A stretch of DNA of 64,000 nucleotides. Source: Bemisia tabaci. Lineage: Eukaryota; Arthropoda; Insecta; Hemiptera; Aleyrodidae. Shown here in pieces: positions 10,511 to 21,206 of the stretch; position 1 is the stretch's first letter, and every line of letters starts with the position of its first letter. A program made the position numbers and the translations under genes. The DNA lies in NCBI RefSeq assembly GCF_918797505.1, contig NC_092801.1:16244001-16308000 (forward strand), in the 5' to 3' direction. The notes beneath the pieces were generated by a model that saw only the letters and a program-made list of their open reading frames with translations, was not told the origin of the DNA and made no database searches.

Positions 10511-10573
10511 TGCTCAGTCAAATTTGGTAATAGTCGATGTAGCTTGGTTCCCCTCTGCTTAACGCGGTCCAAA
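10511..10573 (+). mobile_element. Family P single-arm fragment (P2)
   Basis: TCAAATTTGGTAATAGTCGA, TGTAGCTTGGTTCC and TTAACGCGGTCC reproduce the right arm of P1 at 8680-8727. No partner arm is found upstream. Confidence 0.6.
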
Positions 10574-11024
10574 TATCAATAACTAAAGTTTAAGGGGGGA
10601 GTTTTGGGGGTCTCGAATCTGTCAGGGTAAAGAATCCCTCGGTTCACTGGAAAAAAACCGTTTGATAAACTTTGATATCATCGAAGCTCAGGCCCGAAGC
10701 TGAATGACGTCACAGTCCACGAGCCGAGCTTTCATAGAGGGCCGCGCGGTGGACTTTGCGGCCTTAACCGGTGCTCCCGTTAAGGCGGCCGCCCATTTTC
10801 GCTCCGTTTTCCTCGGCCATGGCCGGTCCGCGGCCTCCGGGCACGCTCTTTAAAATTCTGAGCTTTTGCTCGCCGAGTACCGTTCGCGCTAGACGCATCG
10901 CCCCGTCAACGCCCGCTTACGTGCACACGCGTGAGCCTGCGCTAGTGTGTGTGCGCACGCGTAATGTCTTTATTCTCCGCGTGCATGTGTGCGTAATGGT
11001 CTATTGCTTGCTCTAACGCAAATT
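10574..11024. other. GC-rich islet with alternating purine-pyrimidine tract
   Basis: 10690-10900 is GC-rich with no credible gene. 10918-10995 is dominated by GTGTGCGCACGCG-type alternation, interrupted near 10963-10978, the kind of sequence that can adopt Z-DNA. An 81-codon frame at 10771-11016 crosses it and is probably a chance product. Confidence 0.35.
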
Positions 11025-11891
11025 ATCAACTCATGGAGTAGGCCAACGAGTAGGGTTTATTTTCTACCCTCGCGTTAAAGTCTCTGAGATAATAAAGGTT
11101 GGCTGCCGCTTGGGGTCCTAAGAGCTTCATGATTTGACCTCTAAAATTATCAGCATGACCACAAATAGGTGTTCTGTAGCTAACTTAAGTTTTTTTCCTT
11201 ATAAATAAAATAAGTTTAAATAGATAAATAAATAAATAAAACAATCCTACATTAGAAATTTCGAAAAATTGCGATTAATGTGGACTGTTTTCGATTATAA
11301 TGGACTGATTTAGTGACTACGTCATTCGATATAATGTCGCGCTCTTGGTTCAAACCAAAGCATATACTAACATAACCTCATGTGCCACTTCTTCATGAGT
11401 TAATTGCATTAATTTATTAAAATTTCATCATTGACCGGTCATAAATCAATTGAGGACTCGTTAACCACGATAACGCACGATTGTACGAGTAAAAAACACT
11501 TGGACGCATTTTACCACCATGGCGCAAAGGGATCGAATCAGAAACAAGGTTCTGTGTTTGTTTACATTTGAGCCAACGGTTCGTTATTATATCGAATGAC
11601 GTAGCCCATAAAATCAGCCCATTATAGTCGAAAACAGTCCACATTAATCGCAATTTTTCGAAATTTCTAATGTAGGATTGTTTTATTTATTTATTTAAAC
11701 TTATTTTATTTATAAGGAAAAAAAAACTTAAGTTAGTTACAGAACACCTATTTGTGGATATGCTGGTAATTTTAGAGGTCAAATCCTGGAGCTCTTAGGA
11801 CCCCAAGCGGCAGCCAACCTTTATTATCTCAGAGACTTTAACGCAAGGGTAGAAAATAAACCCTACTCGTTGGCCTACTCCACGAGTTGAT
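11025..11891. repeat. Large inverted repeat, arms about 300 bp
   Basis: The left arm (about 11025-11339) and right arm (about 11588-11891) are near-identical reverse complements around a ~250-bp loop. Landmarks on both arms include GAGTAGGCCAACGAGTAGGG, GGTTGGCTGCCGCTTGGGGT, ACAAATAGGTGTTCTGTA and ATTAATGTGGACTG. The arms differ by scattered substitutions and small indels only. A transcript across it would form a long hairpin. It may be a foldback transposon, but no other copy is here. Confidence 0.85.
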
Positions 11892-11994
11892 TTGGAAATT
11901 TTGTACATGTTTGAGGAAACTAGTGTTGTGGTTAAACACAATGTATCATAGGGACCCCGAGTCCACAGTAACGACAACTTACGAAGGACCCTTT

Positions 11995-12118
11995 AGTTAG
12001 TCCAGCATTTACTCCCTTAGTCTAAAAGAGCCACCCAGATTAACCAATAGGACCCCTAATTACTCATTATGTCCTCTTTGCCTGCAGATTTCTCTTTCAA
12101 TTTCAACAATCAGCCAAT
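11995..12118. mobile_element. Family J right-arm fragment
   Basis: GTTAGTCCAGCATTTACTCC followed by CCAATAGGACCC and TTTCAACAATCAGCC matches the J right arm. The terminal CCGC is missing. The 150 bp to its right is pyrimidine-rich and unassigned. Confidence 0.6.
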
Positions 12119-12445
12119 AAAAACATTTCACTCAATTTTTAGCTGCACTTAATTTTCTCTCCTTCTCTTTCCCCCAGCCCCCTTTTTTCCTTCTTCCTTT
12201 TCTCCTTTTTTGGCCCGAAAGGAAGGAGGGAGGGGAGCATGCCACCATGGCCTCCCCCTGGATCCGTCAATGCGGGCTGACTATTGAAATTGATAAACAA
12301 AGCGATGGACAAAGAAGACAAACTGAAAATAAAGCGATCCTGTTTGTGGAAACGGGTGTTTGCAATGGACAAAGGAGGTAGGTAATAAACTAACTAACAG
12401 CAAACCATGAGAGACTCCATAGTTAGTCCATCATTTTCTCCCTTA

Positions 12446-13316
12446 CACTGGAAAAAAAAACACATTGGATATAGAGTCCAGACTCTTGAAAACATTGACA
12501 AGAAAAAGGACTTTTGATTCAATCAGATTTAAGCTTAAATCAAAAGGAAATCCGCGAAATTAAGAGGCTTGGTTCTTGATTTAAGCTTAAATCTGATTGA
12601 ATCAAGAGTCCTTTTTCTTGTCAATGTTTTCAAGAGTCTGGACTCTAGATCCAATGCAGTGGCGTAACGGACTTCCGCTGGGCCCCCCCGCAAAAATATT
12701 TCTAGGCCCCCCCATATGTCGATAAAATTCCAAAATTGTCCCCCCTCCCCCCCTTCCCATTTTTTGGCCCGATACATCTCAAATCACGGACTTGGAATGC
12801 CTCACCCCTCACCGTCCCGGATCCCGCCCGTACCCGATTAAATGGGGCCCCTAAAGGATCAAGGATCTGAAGGGTGGCGGGGGCCCAGCCTGGGTCCAAG
12901 GATCTTCAGGGGGCCCAGGCCCAAGAATCAAAGGGCCCCCAAGGGCCTTGGAGGCCCTTTAGATTCTTGGACCTCCCAAAGCCGAAAAATACGAAAAGTG
13001 ACAAAAAAAGAGAAAATTTTTAGTAATCACTTAGTGGACATTGGAAGGCAGGGGCACTCCAGCAAACAAAAAGTTCGGAACAGTCCGAAAGAAGTATGAA
13101 AACTCCCGAGCTAACAATAAAAATCAGAGAAAAAAGCCCCATCTTTGTAAGTAAAGGCCCAAAGTTTGAAACCAAAGCTAAGCATCAAAGAAAGAGAGAG
13201 AGGAAAAAAATTTCCGGCGGCCGAGGGCCCCCTAGGCGCCTGGGCCCCCCTGCATAGCAGGATCTGCGGGGGCGCCCGTTACGCCACTGATCCAATGTGT
13301 TTTTTTCCCCCCAGTG
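12446..13316. mobile_element. Family A foldback inserted in J and split by a hAT element (A2)
   Basis: It begins CACTGGAAAAAAAAA and ends CCCCCCAGTG. TA flanks both ends (12444-12445 and 13317-13318), a 2-bp target duplication. The right arm is interrupted after GATCCAATG by the hAT-like element and resumes at ATCCAATGTG. Without that insertion A2 is about 230 bp. Confidence 0.85.
12657..13289. mobile_element. hAT-like non-autonomous element with 8-bp target duplication
   Basis: Termini CAGTGGCGTAACGG and CCGTTACGCCACTG are perfect inverted repeats. ATCCAATG lies on both sides (12649-12656 and 13290-13297). The 633-bp body is GC-rich with repeated GGGCCCCC-type blocks and no transposase. It is the youngest of the three nested elements here. 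Confidence 0.9.
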
Positions 13317-13409
13317 TACACATTTCAACCAATAGGATCGCTCCATACTCCCTATGTCTTCTTTGTCGGTCGCTACGTCTACCAATTTCAATAATCAGCC
13401 CGCTGCTGT

Positions 13410-13835
13410 GTCTCGTGGTTCATTCCACGGATTTCTCACGAAGCAGAGCAACGGCGCATGAGTGCGCGCTGAAGGCGGAAGCCCTCTGGTCGGGAATCGA
13501 TAGGGCCGGTCGGCGGCCGGTGACCGACGACCGGCGATCGTAGACCACGGCCGTATCCGATTTCTATGGGAATCCTCTTCGGCGGCGCGATGTGGAGTGC
13601 GGGAACCGGTCGACCAATTTGTCCTTATCCCGAGTCCACCGCCTTTTTCGAGCGACGCGACGAGCAGTTGATGCTCCCGGTTCGGGCCTACCGTGGCCTA
13701 TGGCCTGCCCGTTGCCCGTTGCGTCCGTCGCTCGGGCACCGTTTCATTCGGGGAACGTGCGGCCGGTTTATCCACTTCCGTCCTTCTCGATGAGTGAATG
13801 CACTTTGCTCCTAGGCTCTGCTTCCACGACCCAAA
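13410..13835. other. GC-rich islet, no gene recognised
   Basis: CGGCCGG-type sequence with frames of 75-125 codons in several phases. The frames overlap one another and match nothing I know. It may be a CpG-rich single-copy islet between repeats. Confidence 0.3.
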
Positions 13836-14288
13836 CAGCGGGCTGATATAGATAAAGCAATAGACAAAGAAGACAAAAGGGATTTGGGGGGATCCTATGG
13901 AAGGAAGTGGGTGGTCGTAATGGGCAAAAGAGCACGGAGAAAAAAACTTCGTGCGTGGGACCCGAAATTTAAATCATATGGATCTCTGAAGTTTTCGGAT
14001 TGAGCATCTGAACACTTTAGATCTAGCTGTCGAGATTTGGATCACACATCTGAAACTTCAGTTCTCACATCTGAAGTACTTCGGATGTGAGAACCGAAGT
14101 TTTTCGGATGTGAAAACCGAAGTACTTCAGATGTAAGAACTGAAGTTTCAGATGTGTGATCCGAACCTCGACAGCTAGATTTAAAGTGTTCAGATGCTCA
14201 ATCTGAAAATTTCAGAGATCCATATGACCTAAACTTCGGGTCCCACCCACGAGGTTTTTTCTCCGTGAGGTAGGTGACAGACTTACCG
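13836..14288. mobile_element. Family J left-half fragment interrupted by M1 (J5)
   Basis: AGCGGGCTGATATAGATAAA begins a J left arm that reaches the central GGTAGGTGACAGACTTACC after an M element. The right arm is missing. Confidence 0.7.
13933..14267. mobile_element. Family M foldback MITE (M1)
   Basis: It runs from CACGGAGAAAAAAACTTCG to GAGGTTTTTTCTCCGTG. Its arms are full of CTGAAGT/ACTTCAG and GATGTGAGAACC motifs. AG flanks both ends (13931-13932, 14268-14269), and the J sequence reads through correctly if one AG is removed. Confidence 0.85.
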
Positions 14289-14526
14289 CAGGGATTTCAA
14301 CAGCGACTGGAAAAATATGGTGCCGTCATCTCCTTGGTTCCGGAAACTGCTCCTGGTGATTCTTGGCCATCAATCAGTTCGGCCAAAACATTGCAAAATC
14401 CATAGCTCGGTACAATAATTTCTGCGAGATCATAAGATTGGGGGGCATTGATTTTGAAAGGGGCTCGAACCCCGAACTCAGACTCAGGCGCGCGTTACGC
14501 AACATGAAGTGCTCGCCACGGCAGTG

Positions 14527-14779
14527 CTGCCGTGCTGAGGAAGAACGCCGTATGAACCTTCAGGCGTTGCCAAATTTCCTTTGCTAAAACACAAATTTCC
14601 CGGTAAAATTATAAATATTTTCCTTTCCATTTTTCAGATAATTTTGTACGCAGTTTCACCTAAAGCTCCTGAAACTTTCAAGGAAAAATACTCATAACTT
14701 TCCTCAAAAATGAACGATTTATCGAAGGAAATTTGGCAACTCTCGAATGTTCATTCGGCGTTCTTCCTTAGCACAGCAG
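14527..14779. mobile_element. Family H TIR element
   Basis: CTGCCGTGCTGAGGAAGAAC with CCTTCAGGCGTTGCCAAATT at the left pairs with GGAAATTTGGCAACTCTCGA and TTCCTTAGCACAGCAG at the right. It has an AT-rich body without coding capacity. The left end abuts CACGGCAGTG, a mirror of the terminus. Confidence 0.85.
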
Positions 14780-15206
14780 AGTAGACGAATATGAAAATTG
14801 AGTGAGTGAGCGAGTGGCTAAAGTGAAGCGAGTTCTGCCCACTTACCCAAGAGAGAAACACGTAAGTCCGAGAGAATTATCCTCTAAAGTGTGTGATTTT
14901 TGCCTAGTGGAGTCGAGTTGCGGAGATGTTTCCACCCGAGTGGCTGCGATTGCATGGTTGCCTGATTTAGCGATGAAATCTAGAGATTTCGTATGAATTA
15001 AACCATAATGAGCTCAATATTCGGCAACGTAGTTTTGTTTTGATTCAGTGGGCTGTGGCTGATGCCCCTTGCGCTGGTCTGGGCCGTGACAGTGATTCCC
15101 AATGATGGACGAGGCAAAAAGGATTTGAACTTGCACCAGAATGACGTCATTGGGGGACAAGAGGAGAAAGGAAGAGACAGCAATATATTTACACCTCCTG
15201 CATTGG
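14780..15206. other. Unassigned sequence, no gene seen
   Basis: Short frames of 61-64 codons only, one per strand. No repeat termini recognised. Confidence 0.35.
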
Positions 15207-15562
15207 CCTCAGAGACAAGAGACCCTCCACTGGCCTCCTAGCGACAAGTGGAAGCTTTTACTTTCGGGGTTTCAACAATTCCTCACGGACAATTACCAAG
15301 GAGCAACAGTCATCAAATAGTTTCGGCTGTTGACTTACCTACATGGTCGATGATGAGCTTAGGATGACGTCATGAGCCAAACAAGTTTCCCAAACGTCGG
15401 CCATTTTTTGCTTGTTTGCGAAACGAAACTGCCAACACGTTGTTGAACATCAACCATGAAGGTAAGTCAACAGTAGAATGCTGAAGTCCCGAAAATAAAA
15501 GCTTCCATAATGGCCAAGATACTAGTGGAGGGTCTCTTGTCTCTGATTGGCCTACTTTAGAA
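15207..15562. mobile_element. Family W foldback, single copy
   Basis: GGCCTCAGAGACAAGAGACC and CTCCACTGGCC on the left pair with AGTGGAGGGTCTCTTGTCTC and TGATTGGCC on the right. Inner arms GTTGACTTACCTACATGG and CCATGAAGGTAAGTCAAC also pair. Length is about 356 bp. Class unknown. Confidence 0.7.
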
Positions 15563-16036
15563 AAGTATGGTTAGAGCTAAAGCCCTGAAAGTGAAATTTT
15601 CAACCAAGAGGCTACCACTAGCAGTAAGTTTTTTCAACACTCAGTGAATGTATAACGTTTGCCGAAACGTTTTGGTTTTAATTTCTGTTTTTTTAGCCTT
15701 GTTACCCTCATCTTTTATTGTGTATGATACTAAAGACAAATTTAGGGCGAATGAATACTATCATGATTCTATTTTTTATTTTTTTTAATAAGATCAAGAA
15801 GGAACTTTTTAATTTACCTATTTTCAATACAAGGGAAATATTTTCATAATGGAATCTACTCATAACGGAGAGTCCCCTCTGACGGACATTTTGCCGACTT
15901 CTTCCTAGATTTACCATGAATGCAAGTAAATGGACCCGTTCATAATAAAAACCTGCCGCTAACGGAAAAACTCCTTCTCACCGTAATATTTTATTATCAA
16001 AAATACCACTGTGATTATAAATCTAGCACCGACAAG
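15563..16036. other. Unassigned AT-rich sequence
   Basis: No repeat terminus or credible frame recognised; the longest frame is 69 codons on the minus strand. Confidence 0.35.
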
Positions 16037-16516
16037 CTATGGAAAAACGCAGTACGAGCACTCTAACGTTGCCAAATTACCTCCGATAAAATACGAATTT
16101 CTCGACAGTTTTTGCATTATTTCCCTGCCAATTTTTGCAGCATTTCCTGCGATTTTAATCCAGTAAGACTCCTGAAAATGTTTCGGAAGAATTTTCATAA
16201 CTTTTCTCCAAAATAAATACTCTAATAGAGGAGACAAGACACATGGAAAAACATTATATGTTGATTTAGCATTTATACTGTTAAAAAGATGTCCGACAAG
16301 TTTCAAATGCTGATTTTACAGTACAAAAATGCTAACATAACACTATAATTTGTACGTTTTGCAGTGGGCGTAGTTACGTTAGCATTTGTTAAAATGTAAA
16401 ATCAGCACTTGAAACTTGTCGGACATCTTTTTAACAGTATAAATGCTAAATCAACATTTAATTTCTTTCCGTGCACTATTTGAATGTTTACATGACGTCC
16501 TTGCTTAGCAAGGCAG
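16037..16516. mobile_element. Degenerate family H copy interrupted by N2
   Basis: The left part carries GGAAAAACGCAGTACGAGCA and CTCTAACGTTGCCAAATT; the right part ends TTGCTTAGCAAGGCAG. The right arm is split by the N2 foldback. Both termini have drifted. Confidence 0.6.
16242..16473. mobile_element. Family N foldback MITE (N2)
   Basis: Left terminus CATGGAAAAACATT and right terminus AATTTCTTTCCGTG enclose long arms (TTAGCATTTATACTGTTAAA, AGATGTCCGACAAGTTTCAA). CA flanks both ends, a 2-bp duplication. It is related to N1 at 2929 mainly through its ends. Confidence 0.75.
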
Positions 16517-17580
16517 AGTATGACTAGGTTAATTTTCTTTTTTTTCTCTTTTTTTGCTGAAGAAAGGATGCGAAAGATGAATAGGTGATTTCAATGACTT
16601 ACGGGGGTAGTCAAAAAATTTCAACCCAACAATTAATTCATCATGAAGGCCAGTGTTCTTTGAAACATCTCGGGAAGGTCTACGAACCACTGGAGGGGCC
16701 GCGCGGTGGAGTGGCGTACCGGAAAATTCAGGCCACCGATCGTGATTGTGGGCCAATCAGATGGCAATCAGATCGATACTCGGCGCGATTGTTGAGTTGA
16801 ATTGTCCGTTTTTCGCGATCGGACGAGTGCTGGACGGAATGCATTCAAAGAAATCAAACGCCTTCCCTTTCAATTAATGCCCATTGTTTTAGCTCAGATA
16901 CGTTTTCTTCGAAATTCGTTTTCGTTTCGGCCTCTGTCTTGCTAAGTCGTTTGTTAAAATAGTTGAAATTGATCGTAATAAAAGCCTAAATCTTTCATTT
17001 TGTCTTCTTATTTTTATGCCCCCGTCGTGACTTTCTACCCAAAACTGAAAATTTCAGACGTGTCGCGTTTGAATCTTACTCAATAATATAAAATCTTAAG
17101 AGTACGCATAACGCCTGATACGCAAAACACTTGGGAGGGTTGATTTGCAAAGCGCTTTAGGGGAGTATCCCATAGTTAGTGCAACCCTATGCCCCCCGCT
17201 GAGGCAGGCTAAGGAGTCAGGTGGCTATTTAAAAAAACAATTGAATATAGTTCAATATTTTTCAATTATGCCATCTGACCCTTTCATTCTTGGTACTTTT
17301 TTTCATAAACGTTTAACCGATGAGATGACAATCTTGTAATCAAAATCGTGTGTTTACACAATAAAACTTGCCTATTTTACAATTGAATCACGGAGAGCGA
17401 AAACACACCAACTCGAAAAAATGAAAATAATCAAGACACACGCAAAACTGCGCAGTAGTTGAGGAGTTAGCACAAGAAAAATATTATTTGTGCCGAAAGA
17501 CAAGTACTTAAGGTCACTTTAAATGTCCAAGTTGGAACAGATGCGTTAACTTCAATGACAATGGAAATTGGCTCTCTTTA
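16517..17580. other. Unassigned sequence, no gene seen
   Basis: About 1 kb with only short frames (75 codons or fewer). An AGGGGCCGCGCGGTGGA patch near 16695 resembles one near 10738, but the match is too short to define a repeat. Confidence 0.35.
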
Positions 17581-18005
17581 AGGCCTTGTCTCCACGGGCC
17601 TTTTCACGAGATTTGTCCCAGGGGAAAATCCCACTTACGAAGTTGGGAAAAATATTGAGTTAATCAATATTTTTCCCAGTACCAAGTATGGTACTTGTAC
17701 CCCTAGGACCCACTGAGAGAAGAAGAAGAAGTGAAAACAAATTGTGCGATATTTTATTCATTACTACATTGTTCATGTTTGTTTAGTTAAAAAAATGTGT
17801 CTGATTGTCAATTGAGTGCAATTATTATTTTAATCCCGGTTAAATACTCGACTTTGACTAAGTTAATCTTCCCGCGCAAACTAGTCGCAGGACCGTATGA
17901 GCCTCGTCGCGTGGAGACGGTAACCAGGAAAAATCCCAGAAGTTTCATTCCTGCGATTCGAACTTGGGACAAATCCCATAAAATCGTCCCGTGGAGACAA
18001 AGCCT
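17581..18005. mobile_element. Family X foldback, single copy
   Basis: The ends GGCCTTGTCTCCACGGGCC and the right-hand CCCGTGGAGACAAAGCC are inverted repeats of about 40 bp, including GATTTGTCCCA and TGGGACAAATC. The interior has a second palindrome around AATATTTTTCCCA. No clear target duplication. Class unknown. Confidence 0.7.
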
Positions 18006-18518
18006 GATGAAAATTGAGCATTTTCGAGTTACCGAGTTCGTGTGTTTTCGTTCTCACTGATTCAATTTTTAAACGGGAGATTTTAAACTCCAACCGAGCA
18101 TGACGCTGCTGCGGATGAGCCCGCGTGTGCGGTCAGTGTCACTGTGTTTTCTCGTGATGAGTCCGTACGCGGCGACGACGTCTAATCAATCGGACCGGAT
18201 TAATTAGAAAACGTTTAACCCAAATGCGACGGGAAAAGTAAGAGCAGTGACTGGACGTTCCGAGGGTTGTGGGAAAGCGGGGACAAAGCCCTCTCTCGAT
18301 TCGATCGATTTCGATTGTTTAAAAAACGCAAATCGGTTTGAGCTCACGTTTCTGTTTTCTCAGGACCACTACGCTTTTTAGTGTCGCGGCCAACAGATGA
18401 GTAAGAGGAGTGAAATTGGGCCTTGCATGAATTGGAAGATGAGTTCTTTGAGTGAGAGAGTGAAGCGAAAATGAAAACAAAATCTCAAGGGAGACAACTT
18501 TACGAACACATTATACTG
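18006..18518. other. Unassigned sequence, no gene seen
   Basis: Mixed composition with a GC-rich patch at 18095-18180. No open frame of note and no repeat termini. Confidence 0.35.
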
Positions 18519-18954
18519 TGAGCTGATTGTTTAAATTGGTAGGAAAAGCCATACACTGGAAAAAAAACGCATTGGATGTAGAGTCCAGACTCTTAAAAAC
18601 ATCGACAAGAAAAAATACTCTTGTTTCAATCAGATTTAAGCTTGAATCAAGAACCAAGCCTCTTAATTTGAGCGGATTTCCTTTTGATTTAAGCTTAAAT
18701 CTGATTGAATCAAGAGTGTTTTTTCTTGTCAATGTTTTCAAGCGTCTGGACTCTAGATCCAATGAGTTTTTTTTCCAGTGTAGACAAAGAAGATACAAAT
18801 GATATGGAGGGATCCTATTGGTGGAAATAGATAGTTGCGATGGACAAAGGAGGTACGGAATAAACTGTCTAACCGTTTCAACCAAGAATCGCTCCATACT
18901 CTTTATGTCTTCTTAGTCTATTGCTTTGTCTATCAATTTAAAAAATCAGACGGC
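18519..18954. mobile_element. Family J foldback interrupted by A3 (J6)
   Basis: The left arm (AGCTGATTGTTTAAATTGGT) continues after A3 as TAGACAAAGAAGATAC. The right arm is shortened, ending AAAAAATCAGACGGC. Removing A3 and one TA restores the family sequence. Confidence 0.75.
18554..18780. mobile_element. Family A foldback MITE (A3)
   Basis: It runs from CACTGGAAAAAAAACGC to TTTTTTTTCCAGTG, 227 bp. TA stands on both sides (18552-18553 and 18781-18782). It is inserted in a J left arm at its GATAGAC sequence, so the TA is a genuine target duplication. Confidence 0.9.
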
Positions 18955-19228
18955 TGGCCAGCTGAAAAGAAAAGGACAGTGCTTATAAAAATAGCCTCAC
19001 GTCAGGCTGATTCACTTTTACTAGGGTAACTCTTGACTCACACGTCAACATTGTCTACGGGCTGATTATTGCAATTGATAGACAAAGCGATAGATAAGGA
19101 AGACAAAATAAAGCGACCCTATTGGTGGAAGCGAATGGTTGCAATGGTCAAAGGAGGTAAGTCATAGACTAACTAGCGGCAATCCACAAGGGACCCTGTA
19201 GTTAGTCCATCATTTCCCCCCTTGCCGA

Positions 19229-20046
19229 CAGGGCCGGATTTACTTACTTGCCGCCCATGAGCCGCCTGGATTTTGCCGCCCCCTTCTCATTCGTTTTGAA
19301 ACATCAATAAAAGCCATCAAGTGAATGTGCCGGAGGAGGAGGGGTGAATAAGACGCATTTACCTACTCGTGTTGGATACATTTTTTGCGAAAGCCCTGTC
19401 AACACTACTAGCAAAATTTCACGGAACTTGACGCGAAAGTTAAGTTCCATAAACCTATCTCTGTGTGGACAAGATCCTCCATTAATAAGAAATGAACCAA
19501 AAAATTATGAAAGAGCAAACATAAATGTGCTTTAATAATTTTAACTTCCGCCGCTGCGCCACGCTGATAGCCCTGTGTTTGGCGCAATGCGTGAAGTATT
19601 CATGTAGTCTTGTAGGCACTGTGCGTTTCACGCCAAGCCGACCGCTGTAGACCGTACTGTGTTTGACGCAATGCGTGAAGTATTCACTCAGTCTTGTAGG
19701 CGCTAATATGTGTTACATGCCGAATGCTGCGCCGAGGGCTTGTCCTTTTCATCTCAAGTCCTCGTCATCAATCCTCTCTGTGCTGAGCTCCAGGCCAAAT
19801 TACGTGCTTAGTTCTCTCTTAACTCGACTAATTAACGATGCTGTCTTCTGTATCACCGAAAAACGACAAAATTATAAATTACTAAACACTCAGGAAAGAG
19901 AGATTTTACTCTCTCATCTCATCGATAATTTTTTTTTCTGAATTCGATTTTTTTATACCCTCATTTAAAAAAAAATGCAAAATTTGCCGCCCCCTTTTGC
20001 CGCCATGGGCCGCAGCCCATGTGGCCACCCCCTTAATCCTGCCCTG
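19229..20046. mobile_element. Family K hAT-like element with 8-bp target duplication (K1)
   Basis: Termini CAGGGCCGGATTTA and TTAATCCTGCCCTG are inverted repeats. The flanks CTTGCCGA (19221-19228) and CTTGCCTA (20047-20054) match at 7 of 8 positions. The 818-bp body has CCGCCCCCTT blocks at each end and an internal minisatellite. No transposase. A truncated relative begins at 33470. Confidence 0.85.
19573..19735 (+). repeat. Minisatellite inside K1, two units
   Basis: Two copies of a roughly 70-85 bp unit built on GCAATGCGTGAAGTATTCA followed by GTCTTGTAGGC and GCCGACCGC. The same unit recurs three times in K2 (33.8 kb) and twice at 63.2 kb. Confidence 0.7.
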
Positions 20047-20148
20047 CTTGCCTATAACAACCTCCTGTTTCAATCAATAGGATAGCTCCATGCTCCCTAC
20101 GTCTTCTTTGTCCATAGCTTTGTCTATAAATTGCAATAATCAGCCCGC

Positions 20149-20552
20149 TGAAACGCCAGATTAATCCCTTTGAATGATTTTTTATCGCCAACACTGGAGT
20201 TTTCCTCATTTTTTCAACGTTTTTGTTCGCACTAATTTAATTACACAACGCAACGTGCTTCCAAGACTCAGGTTGCGGCAACGGAATTTTCTCTTTCACC
20301 AGACTGCGACTCCCAGTCTCGGAGGAAGGAAGAGTCGCAGCGGACCCGTCGCCGAACAAAGGAGCACTTTTATCAGACCACTTTTGTCCGTCGCGTTTCC
20401 ACTTTTCCAGCTGAGGGGACAGCCAAACGGAAAATGGAAATGAAATCGATCAGCTGTTGGTTCCCATTCGCCGGTTGGACGTGCTCTTTTGGCTCTTGTC
20501 AACCAGGCAGAAGCGACGCCATTGTTGTTGAGCTAACGTTGACTCAATGTTG
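20149..20552. other. Unassigned sequence with frames on both strands
   Basis: Frames of 68-89 codons overlap on opposite strands at 20174-20502. No domain recognised. Confidence 0.3.
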
Positions 20553-20660
20553 CCGCAATGGACCACTAGACAAGGTACGAATTTAAGCAATCTGCCTTTG
20601 CTAATCAGATTGTGGGATTTCACATCGTGTCTCATGAAAACTTTTCCAGTCCATAACATT
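20553..20660 (+). mobile_element. Family R left-end fragment
   Basis: CAATGGACCACTAGACAAGG and TACGAATTTAAGCA match the terminus of the complete R foldback at 57384-57922. After about 45 bp the match fades. Confidence 0.55.
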
Positions 20661-20679
20661 CTACATATCTAATGTAATA

Positions 20680-20748
20680 TTTTTTCTCGATTGTTTCAGG
20701 TAAGAGGACCATCAAACCTTGTCAATCTTGAAAGCCAATTTGGGTTCG
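20680..20748 (+). promoter_or_regulatory. Candidate recursive splice site with RS-exon (RS1)
   Basis: A pyrimidine-rich stretch ends TTGTTTCAG at 20699 and is followed with no gap by GTAAGAGG. A further 5' splice site, TTCG|GTGAGT, begins at 20749, defining a 49-nt segment. Recursive splice sites in insects and vertebrates have this fused 3'/5' form, and the downstream 5' site defines a transient exon. The segment is open in one frame, so a real small exon is the alternative. Inference from motif only. Confidence 0.45.
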
Positions 20749-21206
20749 GTGAGTTTTGCACTCTTGCTTTGAGTCCTATGGATTGTTGTTTCAAGTGAAC
20801 TTCAAGTGTTGTTGTTGTTCATAATACATATAATATGTCGGCGTCGACATGGTACCATGTTTGACTCACAAGCATGGTATTATGTTGGTACTGTGTTGTT
20901 ACCAACGCGATCTCAACATTAACGTCTTAGGCAAGAAAGAGCTCGATTTTGTGAAAATCTTTGCGAATACAAGGAAGGTTATGTTGGAAAACAGAACGGG
21001 GGGGATTAAGGCGGGGGGGGGGGGATTGTGGCACAGATTTGACACGAACGAAACGTGAAAACGACGTTCGCAGATTCGGTCGTGGGATCCTCGAATCGGC
21101 CGACGACGACGAAGAATGCACCGCGAAGTCTCGTCAGGGTTGCAACATTGACCGAAAATTAAATATATTATTCCTTCACAATGTAATTATTTAAATTTTA
21201 CCATAG
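20749..21206. other. Unassigned sequence with a G run
   Basis: It includes two short G runs close together near 20998-21024 and frames of 64-77 codons. No gene or repeat termini recognised. Confidence 0.35.

Larger units (their letters stand above)
12275..13409. mobile_element. Family J foldback carrying a two-level nested insertion (J4)
   Basis: Left arm GCGGGCTGACTATTGAAATT at 12275 and right arm ending TTTCAATAATCAGCCCGC at about 13404 belong to one J copy. It is split by A2 (12446-13316), which is itself split by a hAT-like element (12657-13289). The J sequence resumes after A2 at CATTTCAACCAATAGGATC, so about 15 bp of J is missing beside the insertion. Confidence 0.85.
19058..20148. mobile_element. 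Family J foldback interrupted by K1 (J7)
   Basis: The left arm starts CGGGCTGATTATTGCAATTG. The right arm resumes after K1 and ends TTGCAATAATCAGCCCGC. The K1 insertion lies in the centre after GTTAGTCCATCATTTCC. Confidence 0.85.

Noticed and set aside
15430..15450. 5' splice site AAGGTAAGTC
   Set aside because: It lies in an arm of foldback W, with its reverse complement in the other arm, so it is more simply explained as element sequence.
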